Shown piece by piece: positions 51,589 to 61,270 of a DNA stretch of 63,810 nt. The notes beneath the pieces were generated by a model. It worked only from the letters and a program-made list of their open reading frames with translations, did no database searches and was not told the origin of the DNA. The translations under genes were made by a program, and so were the position numbers. The stretch is from Bacillota bacterium (GTDB lineage Bacteria > Bacillota > UBA4882 > UBA8346), in NCBI GenBank assembly GCA_023392595.1, contig JAEVYU010000024.1, positions 1-63,810 on the forward strand, given 5' to 3'. Within the stretch, counting starts at the first letter, position 1, and each line of letters begins with the position of its first letter.

Positions 51589-53214
51589 TTAACAATTTTT
51601 GTCTGAAAATTCCCGTGGCGTCATTCCGGTCACTTTTTTAAATACCTTGCTAAAATAATAGGCGCTTTGAAACCCCAACATATTTGAAACTTCATAAATC
51701 TTCATATCCGATTCCCGTAATAACTTTTTGGCATGATTGATTTTATTCTCTGTAACATAATCCGTAAAACACATTCCAGTGTATTGCCGGAACAGAGTGC
51801 TGAAATAACCCGGACTGATATTTAAGGCCGTTGCGACTTCAGTCAAGCTAATCTCTTCTGTATAATGTTCCATAATAAATTTTTTGGCCTTGCTGATTAA
51901 ACGATTATTTTTTTGATCCTCATGCTTGGTCAAAAAATGACATAAATTTTGCTCCAAATTCATCAGCCAGTTCATCATCTCCGGCAAGGTGTTCAGTTTA
52001 AGAATGTTTTCGTAAAAACTGTCAGCCGGTCCGATGATTTCTTTGATAACCGTTTCTTCCAAATTATCGGCGCTGTTGATAGCATAGACGATTTGAAAAC
52101 AAAGCTCATAAGCCCGGCTGCGTAATATTTTTTGCTGAGTCAAAATGGTATAGGCACTTTTAAAAAACTGCCGGATATCCTCGATTTCGAATAGTTCAAT
52201 AGCCCGCGGAATCTTAATCTTGATATCTTTAAACTCAACAAACTCCCGTTCTTCGTTTTCCTGAGCCATTTCTTCAAAGAAAACCACCGGTTCTAAATGG
52301 GAATAAAAACTATCTTGCACGGCCCGGCAACTTTCAAAATAAGCCTGGCCCAGTTCTTGATAATATTGATGTAATTTACTGATACCAATAATCACGGTGA
52401 AATTAAAATACTGTTTAACCACTTGTACCAGCCTATCTGCCATATTATTTGCTTTTTCGTGATAGACTGCCGCACTAAGGTCGTCATTGCCGGAAAATAT
52501 GCCGATAAATTCTCCTTGATTCCAGGTGAAAGTATACCCCTTGAACGTATCATTCATGATCTCATTCATAATATTAATCAATGAGACTTCTAAAGTCGCT
52601 ATTTCATCGGAATCATATTTTTCTAAAACATTTAAATTATTCAGTTTAACCAAAAAGATTCCCAAAGCGCGCTGATTTAACTCTATCGACAAATTTTGAA
52701 CCCGTTCAAAAATCTCCAATTGATTTTGAATCGGTCTGTGAATCATTTGCTTAAAAAAGTCTTCGCGAAGTACGGCCAAATTTTCCTGTAAACTCTTAGT
52801 AAACCGCCCTGCCTGATCGATTTGTTCACGGTCTTGTAATATCTTTTCCCGAATCGAATCCAATACATTCACCAATACATCCGGTTCCAAATCAAGTTTG
52901 ATTAAATACTCGGCGGCTCCCTGCTTCATAGCTTGTTTCACCAAATTGAACTCGTTATAGCCGCTGAGAATAACAAATTCCGGCTTCAAATTGCTCTTTA
53001 CAACCTGACGCATCATTTCCAAGCCATCCATCACTGGCATTTTAATATCACTAATCACAATATCCGGGTTGGCTTTCATGATTAAATCCAGGCCTTGCTG
53101 CCCGTTAGAAGCTTCACCGATAATTTCGTAGCCAAGCTCCTCCCAGTTAATCATAGATTTTAAACCTAACCTCACTAAAGATTCATCATCAATAATAAGT
53201 ACCTTTAACATCAT
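51589..53214 (-). CDS. YesN-type response regulator with AraC HTH
   Basis: A 541-residue regulator, the usual long form. The receiver domain (4-125) has D56 in DIVISDIKMPVMDG. A middle region of about 300 residues is poorly conserved and probably signal-modulating. The C-terminal AraC domain (about 440-541) has VATALNISPGYFSTLFRQYTG and LLRESDMKIYEVSNMLGFQS. AAGGTGG lies upstream. It follows the YesM-type kinase by 40 bases and precedes importer III by about 145 bases on the same strand, so it most likely activates that operon. Confidence 0.92.
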   Translation of the reverse strand: MMLKVLIIDDESLVRLGLKSMINWEELGYEIIGEASNGQQGLDLIMKANPDIVISDIKMPVMDGLEMMRQVVKSNLKPEFVILSGYNEFNLVKQAMKQGAAEYLIKLDLEPDVLVNVLDSIREKILQDREQIDQAGRFTKSLQENLAVLREDFFKQMIHRPIQNQLEIFERVQNLSIELNQRALGIFLVKLNNLNVLEKYDSDEIATLEVSLINIMNEIMNDTFKGYTFTWNQGEFIGIFSGNDDLSAAVYHEKANNMADRLVQVVKQYFNFTVIIGISKLHQYYQELGQAYFESCRAVQDSFYSHLEPVVFFEEMAQENEEREFVEFKDIKIKIPRAIELFEIEDIRQFFKSAYTILTQQKILRSRAYELCFQIVYAINSADNLEETVIKEIIGPADSFYENILKLNTLPEMMNWLMNLEQNLCHFLTKHEDQKNNRLISKAKKFIMEHYTEEISLTEVATALNISPGYFSTLFRQYTGMCFTDYVTENKINHAKKLLRESDMKIYEVSNMLGFQSAYYFSKVFKKVTGMTPREFSDKNC

Positions 53215-53254
53215 TCAGACCACCTTATCCTTGATATGGCGCTGGGACACAAGC

Positions 53255-55042
53255 TTATATTTCCTTGGGAATCTTTAAATAAACTCGGGTAAATTCACCA
53301 ACCGCGCTTTCAATCGTTAAACCAAACTCTGGACCATAAATCAGCTTGATTCGTTCATCGACATTTTTAATTCCGATTCCCGATAAACCCCGATTTTTAT
53401 TGCCCGAAACATTTTGCAGAACAGATTCAATTTGATTCGCAGTCATTCCGACACCATCATCTTCGATGCAAATTTCTAGATTATCTTGAGATTCCCTGAT
53501 ATAAATTCCAATAAGGCCGGCATCTTTTTTGGGTTCTATCCCATGAAAAATAGCGTTTTCAACAATGGGTTGCAACGTAAATTGAATAATTTTATTTTGA
53601 AGTAGTATTTCATTTTCCACATGGTATTCCAATTTGATTTTACCCTTATAGCGAATATTCTGGATATAGACATAGTCATTCAGTAAAGCGATTTCATCCG
53701 CTAAAGTGATTTTTTCCGAAGTATTCTTGGCCATGTTCATCATCAATCTTCCCAAAGCCGCCACCATTTCTTTGATGCCGTCTGCTTTTTGGATCATCGC
53801 CATCATTTTCAGGGAATTCAGGGTATTATATAAAAAATGTGGATTTACCTGATGTTGGAGCACTTTTAATTCCAATCGGCGTTTCTCTTGCTCATCACGA
53901 ATGATTTGATTCAACAGGTTTCGAATATTAGCAGCCATTTCATTGATACCTTGACCTAAGACACCGAGTTCATTCTCTCCTTCAATTGTCGGATCCCGAT
54001 CAAAGTTGCCGACCGCTATGGCTTTGGTTTGTTCAAGAAGTTTTGTCAAAGGACGGGTCAGATGATTGGAAAGATAAATCGTTAAAATAGATGTAAAAAC
54101 AAAGCTGAGTAACAAAATCAGCAGTGTAATATTGAATAAGAGCCGTTGTTGCCGGGTTAATTCTTCGGAAGATAGGATTTTAACAATCCTCCACCCTGTT
54201 AGTTCGGACTTGGCATAAACCACCATCCTCCGGACGCCTCTAATTCTGGCCCATAAGTTTCCGGTATTGTTTTGTTTTAATATCTTTTGAATATAATCCA
54301 AGCCTGTTAAATCTTGTCCGATTAAACCATCATGATTACAATAAACGCAACACCCTTGAGCATCAATAATCAACAGTGTTTCATCATTTTTAATTTCATA
54401 ATTTCCCAGTAAATCGGAAATTAAGGTGGGGCGAAAACCAATCATTTGCCAGCCAATTTCTCGTCCGGTATAGGAATGAATGATCGGTCTGACGATTGGT
54501 AACATGTAGCGATCATATTTAATGGACGCTGGATTGGTCACAATTCCATACCATAATTTCCCTACATGGTTCAGCCCTCTTTGGAACCACGTAAGATGCT
54601 GCAATTTCACTCTATCAATAAGAGCGGCATCGTTCCCTTCCCGTAAATCCACTCCGTTTTTACCAGCTATCAACAGCGAAGAAATATATAAACCCATGGA
54701 GGCATTAAATTTCATTTGATAATCCATCAAGTCGAAAAAGGTTCTGATATCCGGATTATAAATAATTTTTTGCCCGACGGTATTTTTGGTCAGGATACTG
54801 TCCAAATTTTTATTAATGAAAATCCAATCGGACAACTGCATGACATTATTCAGTTGTTTATCAATGAGATCCATTGAGTAGCCCAAATTGCTGATTGAGG
54901 TGTTAATCAGGTTTTTTTCGAGGTAATATTGAGTTGCTTTGTAGTAAAAATAACTAATAATAACCGAAGGCACGATGGTAATGATTAAAAAATATAAAAT
55001 AAGCTTACTTTTGAGGCTTTTCGGCGAGACCAATCGAATCAT
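53255..55042 (-). CDS. YesM family sensor histidine kinase
   Basis: About 595 residues from ATG 55042, chosen for its GAAGGAGC site; the longer frame from 55114 lacks one. Membrane helices lie near 14-36 and about 305-327, flanking an extracytoplasmic sensor domain. HAMP follows, then the phosphoacceptor in HQVNPHFLYNTLNSL and the ATPase motifs FTLQPIVENAIFHG, EDDGVGM and SGIGIKNV. It pairs with the response regulator immediately downstream. It probably senses an oligosaccharide outside the cell, possibly through the binding protein (inference). Confidence 0.91.
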   Translation of the reverse strand: MIRLVSPKSLKSKLILYFLIITIVPSVIISYFYYKATQYYLEKNLINTSISNLGYSMDLIDKQLNNVMQLSDWIFINKNLDSILTKNTVGQKIIYNPDIRTFFDLMDYQMKFNASMGLYISSLLIAGKNGVDLREGNDAALIDRVKLQHLTWFQRGLNHVGKLWYGIVTNPASIKYDRYMLPIVRPIIHSYTGREIGWQMIGFRPTLISDLLGNYEIKNDETLLIIDAQGCCVYCNHDGLIGQDLTGLDYIQKILKQNNTGNLWARIRGVRRMVVYAKSELTGWRIVKILSSEELTRQQRLLFNITLLILLLSFVFTSILTIYLSNHLTRPLTKLLEQTKAIAVGNFDRDPTIEGENELGVLGQGINEMAANIRNLLNQIIRDEQEKRRLELKVLQHQVNPHFLYNTLNSLKMMAMIQKADGIKEMVAALGRLMMNMAKNTSEKITLADEIALLNDYVYIQNIRYKGKIKLEYHVENEILLQNKIIQFTLQPIVENAIFHGIEPKKDAGLIGIYIRESQDNLEICIEDDGVGMTANQIESVLQNVSGNKNRGLSGIGIKNVDERIKLIYGPEFGLTIESAVGEFTRVYLKIPKEI

Positions 55043-55296
55043 CGGTATTGCTCCTTCATTAGCGTCAACCCTATATACTTTCATGATGAAATATTTTCTT
55101 TGATCATACCTCAAATTAACAAATATTTTATTTCATTTTTAGTCTAATTTATCCTCCTGCTTTCCAGGTTAAAGCATAAAAAGAGGTTGGACATTATAAA
55201 GCCCACCTCCTTTTCTATTCATAATGGACAGTGTGATAGCGCCGTTATTATGAAAAAAATAATACTTATATGAAGGAATTTCATTTTTATTTTCGG

Positions 55297-55324
55297 TTCA
55301 CTATTTTATAATGAACATAGTGAA
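55297..55324 (+). promoter_or_regulatory. Probable uidA promoter with 8-bp dyad
   Basis: TATAAT (55307-55312) lies inside the perfect inverted repeat TTCACTAT (55297-55304) / ATAGTGAA (55317-55324), an operator-like layout. The -35 is poor. The rest of the 410-bp gap between the kinase and uidA shows only an imperfect hairpin near 55.18-55.22 kb. Confidence 0.55.
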
Positions 55325-55453
55325 AAGGATTCAGCTTGGAAGTCGATCACAGGATAAATCCTATTTATTTTGCGAACTATCCCGAATTAATTAAAGACAA
55401 CCGCAAAATACACCCATCCAAGCCTTACATTTAATATTTTCGAGGAGAAGACG

Positions 55454-57226
55454 ATGGCTAATCATACCACTAATTTCGTATTCAATATTCATGACAATGA
55501 TTATAATTCCCCGTACCTACAAAAAACGATCAATCACAGTACAATGATCTTTGACCGGGGCCGTCAAAAAGAATCCTTGAACGGCCAATGGCATTTCGGT
55601 GTTGACCAATACGATACCTGCGTCCGCTCCAAATGGTATGAAGAGAAATATCGGGACCCGGACGGACGCCAATTGCCGGTCGACTACAGTTTTGACGCCT
55701 GGGAGAAAATTACCGTTCCAGCATGCTGGAATATGCAACAAGATCGGCTTTTCTTATATGAAGGCAGTGCTGTTTATACCCGCACCTTTCAATATCTCAA
55801 TCATGGAGAGAAAAGAGTTTTTCTCAAATTCGGCGCAGTGAACTATGAGGCCAAACTTTTTTTGAATCGTAAATACCTCGGTATGCATAAAGGCGGTTCT
55901 ACACCTTTTTTTGTCGAAGTAACCGCTGAATTGGAAGCTACCAATCGTTTGTTGGTTGTTGTCAATAACACTCGAAACCGTGATAATGTCCCCAATGATA
56001 ATACCGACTGGTTTAATTATGGTGGCATTTATCGGGATGTTGAGTTAATCCGTTTACCGGAATCTTTTATTCAGGATTTCAAAATTAATCTGGTTCCTGA
56101 TACCGGCTTTCAAACAGTTCAGGCCCAACTGAAAGTCGCAGGAAGTATTCAATCTGGTGAAGCGCTCCTATCAATCCCTGAACTTGGCATCCAAACTAAA
56201 ATTAAAGTAGAAAACGGTAAGGGCAGTATCACTTTTGATACAAAGCCAGAATTGTGGTCGCCAGAGAACCCGAAATTATATACAATAACGCTGTCGTTTC
56301 AAAACGATACCGTTCAAGATCAAGTGGGTTTTCGGGAAATTAAAGTGAAAGAGACTCAGATCATCTTAAACGGAAATCCCATGTTCCTGAAAGGAATCTC
56401 CTGCCATGAGGAAAGTGTCAAAAACGGCAAAACCCTTACATGTGAAGAAATAGTCGAAAATATCCATTTAGCAAAAGAATTACACTGTAACTATATCCGG
56501 CTCGCCCATTACCCCCATACCGAAAAAGCTGCCCAAATTGCTGATGAATTGGGAATTATGCTTTGGGAAGAGATCCCTGTCTATTGGGCTATTGAGTTTG
56601 AAAACCGGGAAACTTATCTCGATGCTGAGAATCAATTAATCGAACTCATTACCCGTGATTATAACCGGGCCAGCGTCATTATATGGTCTGTAGGAAACGA
56701 AAATGCGGATACCGATGCCAGACTTCACTTTATGAGTTCCCTGACTCGAAAAGTGAAAGAATTAGACTCAGTGCGGCTAGTATCTGCTGCTTGTCTGGTT
56801 GATCACACCAACCTTAGAATTGCTGATCGTTTAGCTGAAGATTTAGATATTATCGGATTTAACGAATATTACGGATGGTATGAACCGGATTTTTCCAAGT
56901 TAATCAAAATTTTTGAAAACAGCAAGCCGAATAAACCGGTTATTATTTCCGAATTCGGGGCCGATGCCCGCGCCGGAGCCCGTGGAACATCTGATGATCT
57001 GGAAACAGAGGATTGTCAATTGGCTATCTATCAGAAGCAATTGGCAACTATCGCACAAATAAGTTATGTCAAAGGTATCAGTCCTTGGATACTTTATGAT
57101 TTCCGGTGCCCGCGCCGCCTGCATGAATTACAAAATTATTACAATATCAAAGGATTGTTATCAGGAGACAAGACTTACCGGAAAGCTGCCTTTTTTGAAG
57201 TCCAACGTTTTAATAAAGAGCCCTAA
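55454..57226 (+). CDS. uidA: GH2 beta-glucuronidase
   Basis: A 590-residue GH2 enzyme with sugar-binding (about 35-200), immunoglobulin-like (about 200-295) and TIM-barrel (about 296-590) domains. The acid/base glutamate is E416 in VGNENAD and the nucleophile E500 in ISEFGADA. N564-I565-K566 matches the N-x-K motif that recognises the glucuronate carboxylate, supporting beta-glucuronidase over beta-galactosidase. It has no signal peptide and acts on imported glucuronides. GAGGAGAAG precedes the ATG. It is the only plus-strand gene of the locus, divergent from the second YesM/YesN pair and convergent with the third. Confidence 0.92.
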   Translation: MANHTTNFVFNIHDNDYNSPYLQKTINHSTMIFDRGRQKESLNGQWHFGVDQYDTCVRSKWYEEKYRDPDGRQLPVDYSFDAWEKITVPACWNMQQDRLFLYEGSAVYTRTFQYLNHGEKRVFLKFGAVNYEAKLFLNRKYLGMHKGGSTPFFVEVTAELEATNRLLVVVNNTRNRDNVPNDNTDWFNYGGIYRDVELIRLPESFIQDFKINLVPDTGFQTVQAQLKVAGSIQSGEALLSIPELGIQTKIKVENGKGSITFDTKPELWSPENPKLYTITLSFQNDTVQDQVGFREIKVKETQIILNGNPMFLKGISCHEESVKNGKTLTCEEIVENIHLAKELHCNYIRLAHYPHTEKAAQIADELGIMLWEEIPVYWAIEFENRETYLDAENQLIELITRDYNRASVIIWSVGNENADTDARLHFMSSLTRKVKELDSVRLVSAACLVDHTNLRIADRLAEDLDIIGFNEYYGWYEPDFSKLIKIFENSKPNKPVIISEFGADARAGARGTSDDLETEDCQLAIYQKQLATIAQISYVKGISPWILYDFRCPRRLHELQNYYNIKGLLSGDKTYRKAAFFEVQRFNKEP

Positions 57227-57332
57227 AATCAAACGTAATAAATAACTAATTCTTTCTCATTAAAGACTAAGTCAATCCCATCTGAGTTGATTAACGAACG
57301 ATTTCGAAAAAAGATCAATTCTATTCGATAAA

Positions 57333-58523
57333 TTAGTTTCCTTTATGATACTCGGATGGAACAAACCCGGTATATTTTTTAAATAACTGGCTGAAATACT
57401 GTGGATTATTTCCATATCCAACCTGTCGGGCTACCTCACATACCCGGTTATCATCTATCAATAGTTCCTTGGCTTTTTCCATTCGAATTCTCGTTAAATA
57501 ATGAGAAAACTTTTCCCCGGTTTCTTTCAAAAACAATTTACTTATATATCCCTCATTCATGAAGAGTATTGTTGATGCCAACCATTTCAAGGACAGTTCT
57601 TCATTGGCGATATTTTCATGGATTTGTTTGATGACGAGATGAATTAATTTACTATAAGTCAGGGTCGAATGGAATGAACGTTCCAACCAGTCATGCAAAT
57701 ATTCCGCGACTTCACCGTAAAGCAGTGGAGCATTTTTGAAATGATCGATTTTACTATAAGCAACCAAGATCTCATTTGCAAATTGCAACAACGCAATCTT
57801 CTTTATATGATGAATTTGATCAATAAGTTCTCCTTCAGCGACCGGGTCTGCTAATGCTATAATTTGGTTGTTTTCTAGAATGCTGAAATATTTATGAACC
57901 CCCATTTCGCTGTCGATTACCTGTTTAAGCTTTAGCACCATTTCACTGGCGGTTTCACCTTGAAATTGAAATAAAACTAACCGCAAACGCCGGTTTTCAA
58001 TATCAAACTCTTGGAATAATTCTTGATACTCATTCTTAAACTCATTACGACCTATTATATAATCACGTAAAAATTCTTCCTTGACTCTTGGCAAGATGAT
58101 ATCGAGAATCTCCTGATTCTTTTTATTACTCGCTTCCTTTTCCTCTTGATCCTGAAGCTCTTTTTTAATCTCCTCCAGCGTCTCAAGAATCTTTTTTTCA
58201 TTACAGGGTTTCAATAAATAATGTTTCACACCGTAATGCATGGCTTGTTTGGCCAGTTCGAATTCTCCATAACCCGATAACACCACGAACTGCATATCCG
58301 GGAATTCATTTTTTACCTTGGCAATCAAATCGAGTCCATTTAAACCCGGCATCTTAATATCGGTGACTAAGATTTGCGGCGGTTCCTGAATCACCATAGC
58401 AAAGGCCTCGATTCCGTTTCGGGCAGTTCCAATCAAAGAAAAACCTTGGGATTCCCAGTTAACAACTGCGGCGATACCTTCCCGGATCATTTCCTCATCA
58501 TCAACCAATAACACTTTATACAT
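57333..58523 (-). CDS. YesN-type response regulator with AraC HTH
   Basis: About 396 residues from ATG 58523, chosen for GGGGAGGG; the frame extends to 58610 inside the kinase. The receiver domain has D55 in ILVTDIKMPGLNG. The middle region is about 150 residues, shorter than in the second regulator. The C-terminal AraC domain has LASTILFMNEGYISKLFLKE and VARQVGYGNNPQYFSQLFKK. It overlaps the kinase gene by eight bases. The target is unclear; convergent uidA is the nearest candidate. Confidence 0.9.
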   Translation of the reverse strand: MYKVLLVDDEEMIREGIAAVVNWESQGFSLIGTARNGIEAFAMVIQEPPQILVTDIKMPGLNGLDLIAKVKNEFPDMQFVVLSGYGEFELAKQAMHYGVKHYLLKPCNEKKILETLEEIKKELQDQEEKEASNKKNQEILDIILPRVKEEFLRDYIIGRNEFKNEYQELFQEFDIENRRLRLVLFQFQGETASEMVLKLKQVIDSEMGVHKYFSILENNQIIALADPVAEGELIDQIHHIKKIALLQFANEILVAYSKIDHFKNAPLLYGEVAEYLHDWLERSFHSTLTYSKLIHLVIKQIHENIANEELSLKWLASTILFMNEGYISKLFLKETGEKFSHYLTRIRMEKAKELLIDDNRVCEVARQVGYGNNPQYFSQLFKKYTGFVPSEYHKGN

Positions 58524-60330
58524 TATTTCCCTCCCCTTGAAAAATAGGAAGCAATACTCTAGTGCCGTGTCCTGGCTTAGCTTGGATGATAATCCCGAAT
58601 TCATTACCAAATATTAATTTCAACCGGTCATTAATATTTTTAAGACCGATTCCTGAGCCTTGGGGCTCAATCATTCCGGTTTGGATGCCTTGAATCATTT
58701 TCAGGTCGATACCAGGCCCATTATCGTTGATTTCTATATATAAACGTCCGTCCGTCATTATTGTCTGAACCGTAATCCTACATACTCCCAGCATTTTTTC
58801 CAACCCGTAATTAATCGAATTCTCCACAATCGGTTGTAATGACATTTTAGGAATCTTAAATTGCCAATACTGTTCCGGAATGGAGAGCAAAAAATCCAAC
58901 CTATCTCCGAAGCGCGCTTTCTGGATCGTAATATAATCCTCAACTAACTCAATTTCTTCACCAATGGCTATCACTTGTTCCGATTTACCAATGGTTTTTC
59001 TTAATAAATTACCCAGCGCTTCCGCCATTAAAGATATTTGGTGCTGTTTATTAGCCTTGGCAAGCCAATTCATTGAATCCAGCGTATTATATAGAAAATG
59101 AGGGTTAATTTGGGCTTGTAAGGATTTCAATTGGGAGTCTTTAATGATTAATTGTTTGGTATAATTTTCTCTGATGAGCGTATCGATTTTTTGAAGCATC
59201 ATCTTGAAATCATTTTGTAATTCGCCGATTTCATCGGTTCTTGGACATTCCGGACCAAAATCACTGGGACTTACCTGCCCCATTTCCAATTCACCGTTTG
59301 CCACACCTCTCATTTTAACTGTGAGTCGCTCCAAAGGCAGGGACAAATTACGGGCCAGCTTTAAGCTCCATAATAGGGTTAGTAGGAAAAGCAACAAAAA
59401 AATTATTAAAACCATTTGTCTCAAGAGGCGAATTTGCTTAAAAATGATTCCATAAGGTATTGCACTAATGTACTCCCAATGGGTAAAGTTCGAACGTGTA
59501 TGCGCAATAAAGTAATTTTGACCTCCGATCCGGCAAACCTGATATACCCGGTCCTTTTGAAAACCAAGCTGTCCTGCCATTTCTCGTAAAAAATCATTGG
59601 ATGCAAAAATGATTTTCTTTCCGGAGCAAATCAATAAATGAACATCCTGGTTGATGGGTTGTGCAGTGCTTTGATAGACGAACCCGGCCATATTGACTAA
59701 AATAATCAAAGTCCCAATCGGTTGCAGGCTGGGGTTCCGGGGATTACCAATTTCCCGGATTTGTCTGGCACAGATTAAAACCGAACCGCCTTGATACGGT
59801 CCATTAAAAACCATAGCCCCTTCTTTAGTTGCTGCTTGTTTGATTACCCCTTGGATAATTGCCGGGGGAATCATTCTTCCCCCGGCATATTGTTTTCCCT
59901 GTGTATCAATGACATTGACAGAAACGATATTATGTTCAAAAGTGATTGCCAATAAATCTTCGGTCACCTTATCAACTTCTAAAGACCTTTCAGAATAGGG
60001 CAAATTAGTTCTTAATTTTGCCAAGCTTCTCTGAAGTTCCGGATTGGAGATGATATTGGCCGAAAAGCGTTCCACTTGCTTTAATTCATTTTCAATACTA
60101 ATCGTGGATAAATTTAATACCTTTGCCGATTCAACACCTAATATTTCTTCATAAATTGCGAATGTAACCTGCATGACGATAATACTTGTTAAGCCGACGA
60201 TTAATAATATCAAGCATTGGATTAAAAAAAATTTATTTTTAATCCTTAGATTGAAGTAAAAATTTCTCAAACCACATAAACCCTTTTGCAATGCCTGGGA
60301 ATACCAATTCATTTGTAAATTTTTGCTCAT
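58516..60330 (-). CDS. YesM family sensor histidine kinase
   Basis: About 604 residues. Membrane helices lie near 35-57 and 303-322 around an extracytoplasmic sensor. HAMP follows, then the phosphoacceptor in QAQINPHFLYNTLDSM and ATPase motifs LQPIVENSINYG, DNGPGIDL and GSGIGLKNIND. ATG 60330 has AAGGG nine bases upstream. It forms the third YesM/YesN pair of the window; no transporter lies directly next to it. Confidence 0.91.
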   Translation of the reverse strand: MSKNLQMNWYSQALQKGLCGLRNFYFNLRIKNKFFLIQCLILLIVGLTSIIVMQVTFAIYEEILGVESAKVLNLSTISIENELKQVERFSANIISNPELQRSLAKLRTNLPYSERSLEVDKVTEDLLAITFEHNIVSVNVIDTQGKQYAGGRMIPPAIIQGVIKQAATKEGAMVFNGPYQGGSVLICARQIREIGNPRNPSLQPIGTLIILVNMAGFVYQSTAQPINQDVHLLICSGKKIIFASNDFLREMAGQLGFQKDRVYQVCRIGGQNYFIAHTRSNFTHWEYISAIPYGIIFKQIRLLRQMVLIIFLLLFLLTLLWSLKLARNLSLPLERLTVKMRGVANGELEMGQVSPSDFGPECPRTDEIGELQNDFKMMLQKIDTLIRENYTKQLIIKDSQLKSLQAQINPHFLYNTLDSMNWLAKANKQHQISLMAEALGNLLRKTIGKSEQVIAIGEEIELVEDYITIQKARFGDRLDFLLSIPEQYWQFKIPKMSLQPIVENSINYGLEKMLGVCRITVQTIMTDGRLYIEINDNGPGIDLKMIQGIQTGMIEPQGSGIGLKNINDRLKLIFGNEFGIIIQAKPGHGTRVLLPIFQGEGNNV

Positions 60331-60434
60331 TATTTTCAACCCTTAAAATAGAGTTTAAATGTGCGACCTATGTCAGATATTTTTATTTCACTCAATTATT
60401 TCGATTTTGTTTTTATATCTCCTATCTAGGGGTA

Positions 60435-60473
60435 TAAAAAGGCCCGAGGCAGATATTTCTGAACTCAGGCCTT
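60435..60473 (-). terminator. Rho-independent terminator of the DUF3794 gene
   Basis: On the minus strand AAGGCCTGAG pairs with CTCGGGCCTT over a 15-base loop, followed by TTTAT. Confidence 0.78.
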
Positions 60474-60553
60474 ATGGAAAATATGGAGCTTTGAATTGCA
60501 CTCACATTATGATAAGGGGACCACTTTAAAAAATTCTGATTGGATCAAAGGAA

Positions 60554-61087
60554 CTATTGGCTTCGAATAACAATCGTATTCATCGGATTTGTTTTCGTAA
60601 AGAAACTTGGTTTTACAAAAACATCCAGTTGAACCCATTCGGATACTTTTACCAAAAAGTCAGCAACAATTTTTTGTTTTAAAATAGCTGGTTGATGACA
60701 ATCTCCGGGATGGAGGGTAAAATCCGTTTCAATTCTTAGTACTTTATTTTCAATCTCCAGCCAGGGATTATCTCTCTCCACCCCTGGAATATCGACAGCT
60801 AAAACAAATGGCACATTTTCATTTATTTCACGAACAAATCCAGCCTCATCGACAAAAAAGACTTGTTTATGAATCGTTCCTTGTTTGACGATTTTATCGG
60901 TAAATATATGATCCGTTACGTCTCTAACTGATGTGTCAATATGATCAATTTTCACGGCAGGAATTTCAATCTTATTTTCCACTACGACCTGCCCAATTTT
61001 TTCACCGATCACCTTTAAAACTTTGAGACGTTCCGTTGTCAAGGTTACCATTTGGCTCCCTGAACTTTGATTACAACAACAGCTCAT
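60554..61087 (-). CDS. DUF3794 (SPOCS) domain protein
   Basis: A 177-residue protein with one DUF3794 domain: VIGEKIGQVVVENKIEIP, KIVKQGTIHKQVFFVDEAG, and DIPGVERDNPWLEIENKV followed by a repeated beta segment. This domain is found in spore-coat and spore-envelope proteins of Firmicutes, often with LysM, which is absent here. The N-terminus MSCCCNQSSG is cysteine-rich, perhaps for cross-linking. TAAGGAGG precedes the ATG. It is monocistronic with its own terminator. It supports a spore-forming host. Confidence 0.85.
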   Translation of the reverse strand: MSCCCNQSSGSQMVTLTTERLKVLKVIGEKIGQVVVENKIEIPAVKIDHIDTSVRDVTDHIFTDKIVKQGTIHKQVFFVDEAGFVREINENVPFVLAVDIPGVERDNPWLEIENKVLRIETDFTLHPGDCHQPAILKQKIVADFLVKVSEWVQLDVFVKPSFFTKTNPMNTIVIRSQ

Positions 61088-61270
61088 AGCGTACCTCCTT
61101 AAGAGCGTTCCCTTTTTCTTTATAATATGAGATTGTGACTTTACTCGCTATAAGCTGAATGAATTTTTGTTCCAAACAAAAGCCCAAAAATACTGATCAA
61201 AAAGAACTTTAACCCTGTTTCAATTTCGCTGTAACAATAGTATTTTTAAAAATCCCGGTTTTTAGTCTTC

